Under the pieces are notes generated by a model. That model was not told where the DNA came from. It did no database searches and was given only the letters and a program-made list of their open reading frames with translations. Positions 61,724 through 64,000 of a DNA stretch of 64,000 nt are shown one piece after another. The translations under genes and the position numbers were made by a program. Origin of the DNA: CAVQRB01 sp963715055. Lineage in GTDB: Bacteria > Pseudomonadota > Alphaproteobacteria > Rhodobacterales > Rhodobacteraceae. Numbering within the stretch: the first letter of the stretch is position 1; each line of letters begins with the position of its first letter. The stretch is from assembly GCA_963715055.1 (NCBI GenBank), contig CAVQRB010000004.1, forward strand, positions 1 to 64,000, given 5' to 3'.

Positions 61724-62896
61724 TCAGTCCGACGACGGATCAAAAACGCGCCCATCGAAAAACCTGTCCGGCTCGAGAATCAGCCGCCCCGATTGCGAGG
61801 CGACTGCGGTCGAATGGGTCAGTGTGCCTTCGAGTTTCTCCGAGGCACCGGGCAGTTCGGCAGTGCTTCCCTGCATGGCCGCCCGGTAAAGATCGCTGCG
61901 ATAGACGCGCGCGGCACGCTCCATGACATCGCGCAGGTCAAGCCCTGTTCGGCCCGCAACCTGCGCCGCGATCCATTTGGCCTGACTGCGCCAGGGGAAG
62001 TTCGCGGCCCCGCGGTGGAATTCGACAAATCCTTGCACGTTCCGGGTGTCGCCTGATGCGGATATGGTCAGATGACCAGAGAGCGCGCGGTCGATCACCT
62101 CCGAGGGCACATCCAACCAAGCGCTGCGCGACAGGAGTTCCGCCGCTGCGGTGCGGCTCTCCGGCAGCGACAACCACCGGCCCGCGCGCCAGACCGAGCG
62201 TATCAGGCGGCCAAGCAGATGCGGTTCGTTCTCGGCCCAGTCGGTGCGGGTCGCCAGCACCTTTTCCGGCGCGAAATTCCAGATCGCGCGTCCGGGCAGC
62301 AGCAGCGCGCCCGCGCCACTCTCGACCGATACCGACCCCCAGGGCTCTCCGACACAGAAGGCATCGATTTCACCGGATGCCAGCGCCTCCGCCATGAGCG
62401 GGGGCGGCACGGTGCGAATGTCGATCTCGATGTCCGACAGGCGGGTGGCGGAACACCAGACATGAAGCAATTCGACGTGCATGGAGAAGGGAAAGGGCAC
62501 CCCGATCGTCAGCCGCCCCTCCGCCACATCGGCCAGTGCTGCGCCTGCCACTGCGGCATCGGCAAAGTCGAAGGCATGTCCGATCTGGCGCAGGCGCGCC
62601 TCCAGCGTTCGGCTGACACCAATGACATTGCCATTGATGGACAGCACCGAAACCGCCGAAACAGCAGTGGTTACGCCTCCGAGGCCGAGGTCCATCGCAA
62701 CGGGTAGCGGCGACAGCAGATGCGCCGCGTCGACGCGACCGAAGGCGAGCATGTCGCGCACCGACGACCAGGACGGTGCCGCGATCAGATCGAGCGTCAG
62801 ACCCTCGGCTTCCGCAAAACCCATCTCCTGGGCAACAATCAGGGGGGCGGCATCGATCAGCGGCATGAAGGCGACAGGCAGAGTGAGCGTCTTCAT
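61724..62896 (-). CDS. nasS: Nitrate/nitrite sensor NasS
   Basis: A 390-residue NrtA-family protein without a signal peptide (MKTLTLPVAFMPLIDAAPLI), so cytoplasmic. It keeps the ligand-binding core: ALASGEIDAFCVGEPWGSVS, LSINGNVIGVSRTLE and GFVEFHRGAANFPWRSQAKW. In Paracoccus and Azotobacter NasS binds the antiterminator NasT when nitrate is absent and releases it when nitrate is bound. Its start overlaps the nasT stop by 4 bp (62893-62896), supporting a 1:1 complex. It is followed by the regulatory leader of nrtA. Confidence 0.93.
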   Translation of the reverse strand: MKTLTLPVAFMPLIDAAPLIVAQEMGFAEAEGLTLDLIAAPSWSSVRDMLAFGRVDAAHLLSPLPVAMDLGLGGVTTAVSAVSVLSINGNVIGVSRTLEARLRQIGHAFDFADAAVAGAALADVAEGRLTIGVPFPFSMHVELLHVWCSATRLSDIEIDIRTVPPPLMAEALASGEIDAFCVGEPWGSVSVESGAGALLLPGRAIWNFAPEKVLATRTDWAENEPHLLGRLIRSVWRAGRWLSLPESRTAAAELLSRSAWLDVPSEVIDRALSGHLTISASGDTRNVQGFVEFHRGAANFPWRSQAKWIAAQVAGRTGLDLRDVMERAARVYRSDLYRAAMQGSTAELPGASEKLEGTLTHSTAVASQSGRLILEPDRFFDGRVFDPSSD

Positions 62897-63477
62897 TGCA
62901 GCAGGCCCGCGGCCGTCACCAATGCCTCTGCCACCTCCGCAACCTTTCGGCCCTGGTCCATCGCGGCTTTGCGCAGGATCGCATAGGCGTCGTCCTCGCC
63001 GATTCCCTTCGCCTTCATCAACAAACCCTTGGCACGGTCGATCACCTTGCGCTCTTCAAGCGCACGGCGCGTTTCATCCAGTTCCGTGCGCATCTGCCGC
63101 ATCATCTGGAATCGGGCGATCGCGACATCCATGACCGGTTTGAGCCGTTCGGTTTGCAGGCCGCCGACCACATAGGCCGAGACGCCCGCCTCGACGGCGG
63201 CCTGCGCCAGCCCGCCCGCCGCGCCGGATACAAACATGGCCACCGGGCGATCGAGCGGGCCGGAGGCAAGTGTCAATTCCTCCAGCATGTCGCGCGTGGG
63301 ATTGTCTATGTCGATAAGGACCACATCCGGGAGCAAGCCCGCGATCTTTCGCGCCAGGCCCGATGCGTTGCCGATCACGTGGATGTCGTAATCCCCGCTG
63401 GCTTTCAATGCATCGACGATCGCGATTGCACGATCACGATCTTGCTCGACGATGACGATGGACAGCGGGACGGTCAT
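62893..63477 (-). CDS. nasT: ANTAR-domain antiterminator NasT
   Basis: A 194-residue response-regulator-like protein: a receiver-type N-terminus (SIVIVEQDRDRAIAIVDAL, DVVLIDIDNPTRDMLEEL) followed by a C-terminal ANTAR helical bundle (ALEERKVIDRAKGLLMKAKG, then EDDAYAILRKAAMDQGRKVA). ANTAR domains bind paired hexaloop RNA hairpins and prevent terminator formation; the matching RNA elements are seen in the nasS-nrtA leader. It opens the nitrate operon. ATG 63477 is used; a GTG at 63510 could add 11 residues. Confidence 0.92.
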   Translation of the reverse strand: MTVPLSIVIVEQDRDRAIAIVDALKASGDYDIHVIGNASGLARKIAGLLPDVVLIDIDNPTRDMLEELTLASGPLDRPVAMFVSGAAGGLAQAAVEAGVSAYVVGGLQTERLKPVMDVAIARFQMMRQMRTELDETRRALEERKVIDRAKGLLMKAKGIGEDDAYAILRKAAMDQGRKVAEVAEALVTAAGLLQ

Positions 63478-64000
63478 GATGTCCGGATCATCCGGGGTTG
63501 GACGAAACACAAGTAGCGTACTTGAATGAAAGGCTTTTTTTCATTGAACGCCCAGAAGCTGGGCGGACGCTGACGCTATCGCCCAAATCATGACCTGTTG
63601 GCGAATTCCGGGCGGAGAGACGGGCAGGCCGCACCCGCTCCGAAAACCTGAAACTGGCGGAAGGTGCAGTTTGGTGTCTGCTGTTCTTTGCCAAGAAGGA
63701 AGCAAGACATGTGCAATCTAAATACGTTTCGTCCGGAATACATGGCCAAAGCCGAACCCGACGTGCTGAAAGGATCAGGATGACCACCGCGTCGCGGCAA
63801 AGCGGTTCGGGTTTCGCTCAACGATGAGCCCTCGTTTCAGCGGGCTTCATCCGAAGCATCACTTGGCGACCGTTGTGTTCGGAAGCTGTCGGGGGATGAG
63901 GAAGAGCAGGTCGAGGACTGCCGCGCCGTGTTCAGGGACCATGGGTGAGAGCCTTGCCGGCTTGCTGCGTCAGAAAGTGCATGCCCTTTTGAGGAAAGTA
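63478..64000. other. Region upstream of nasT to the end of the window
   Basis: No convincing gene was identified. It should contain the nasT promoter. Visible structures are an inverted repeat GCCCAG-AAG-CTGGGC at 63550-63564 and a small open frame at 63709-63783 (MCNLNTFRPEYMAK..., 24 codons) preceded by GAAGGA. The final bases from ATG 63941 are open to the edge (MGESLAGLLRQKVHALLRKV) and could be the start of a gene, but nothing in them is recognisable. Confidence 0.35.

Noticed and set aside
63859..63942. 27-codon reverse frame MVPEHGAAVLDLLFLIPRQL...
   Set aside because: Hydrophobic but too short, with no upstream continuation free of stops; no family recognised.

Overview
The window is high-GC, tightly packed chromosomal DNA from a member of the Rhodobacteraceae, most likely the marine roseobacter group. 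The evidence is the gene families and their order: a Usg protein, Hint-domain protein, RimB-RimK fusion, a methyl-THF:corrinoid methyltransferase next to MetF and a PF13769 'virulence factor', a Rhizobium-type rhamnose locus and a nasTS-controlled nitrate assimilation operon. Many neighbouring genes overlap by 4 bp (ATGA). I recognise no rRNA, tRNA or CRISPR array.

Layout. 1-6.1 kb: 3' end of an M32 carboxypeptidase, a Hint-domain protein, gyrA (reverse), usg and a radical SAM enzyme. 6.3-10.0 kb: zwf-pgl-pgi operon for glucose-6-phosphate handling. 10.0-19.8 kb: housekeeping and envelope genes (hot-dog thioesterase, acyl-CoA ligase of possible DmdB type, a small beta-barrel, a three-TM protein, RimB-RimK, NfeD plus an SPFH protein, a frameshifted membrane protein, tgt, a soluble MCP-like protein). 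20.0-22.5 kb: lon with its terminator. 22.8-24.1 kb: a graveyard of IS3, IS21 and IS66 fragments. 24.1-29.1 kb: a reverse-strand chemotaxis operon (STAS-cheY-cheA-cheW-cheR-cheY-orphan), AT-rich in its distal half, with frameshifts in cheA and cheW. 29.4-31.7 kb: one-carbon/B12 module, likely supplying one part of a split methionine synthase. 32.0-34.5 kb: ppx/gppA, rlmE and a secreted sensor-like protein. 35.0-38.0 kb: an unusual ABC-exporter-like protein whose nucleotide-binding domain has lost its catalytic motifs and which ends in a cyclic-nucleotide-binding-like domain.

38.2-48.9 kb is a complete L-rhamnose locus. rhaA and rhaD (isomerase, aldolase/dehydrogenase) diverge from rhaR-rhaS-rhaT-rhaP-rhaQ-rhaM-rhaK (DeoR regulator, ABC importer, mutarotase, kinase). 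A pair of 20-bp inverted AT-rich repeats in the shared promoter region looks like the RhaR operator.

49.5-63.5 kb is a complete nitrate assimilation operon on the reverse strand, transcribed nasT-nasS-[leader]-nrtA-nrtB-fused ATPase-nirB-nirD-nasA-TrpD2-like-cysG. The nasS-nrtA leader holds a hairpin with a 6-nt AATGGC loop followed by a strong intrinsic terminator, the arrangement expected for NasT (ANTAR) antitermination. nasA and the TrpD2-like gene each carry one frameshift. In all, six single-base indels interrupt five otherwise intact genes in this window. They could be sequence errors or real decay, and this is the main caveat on the gene models.
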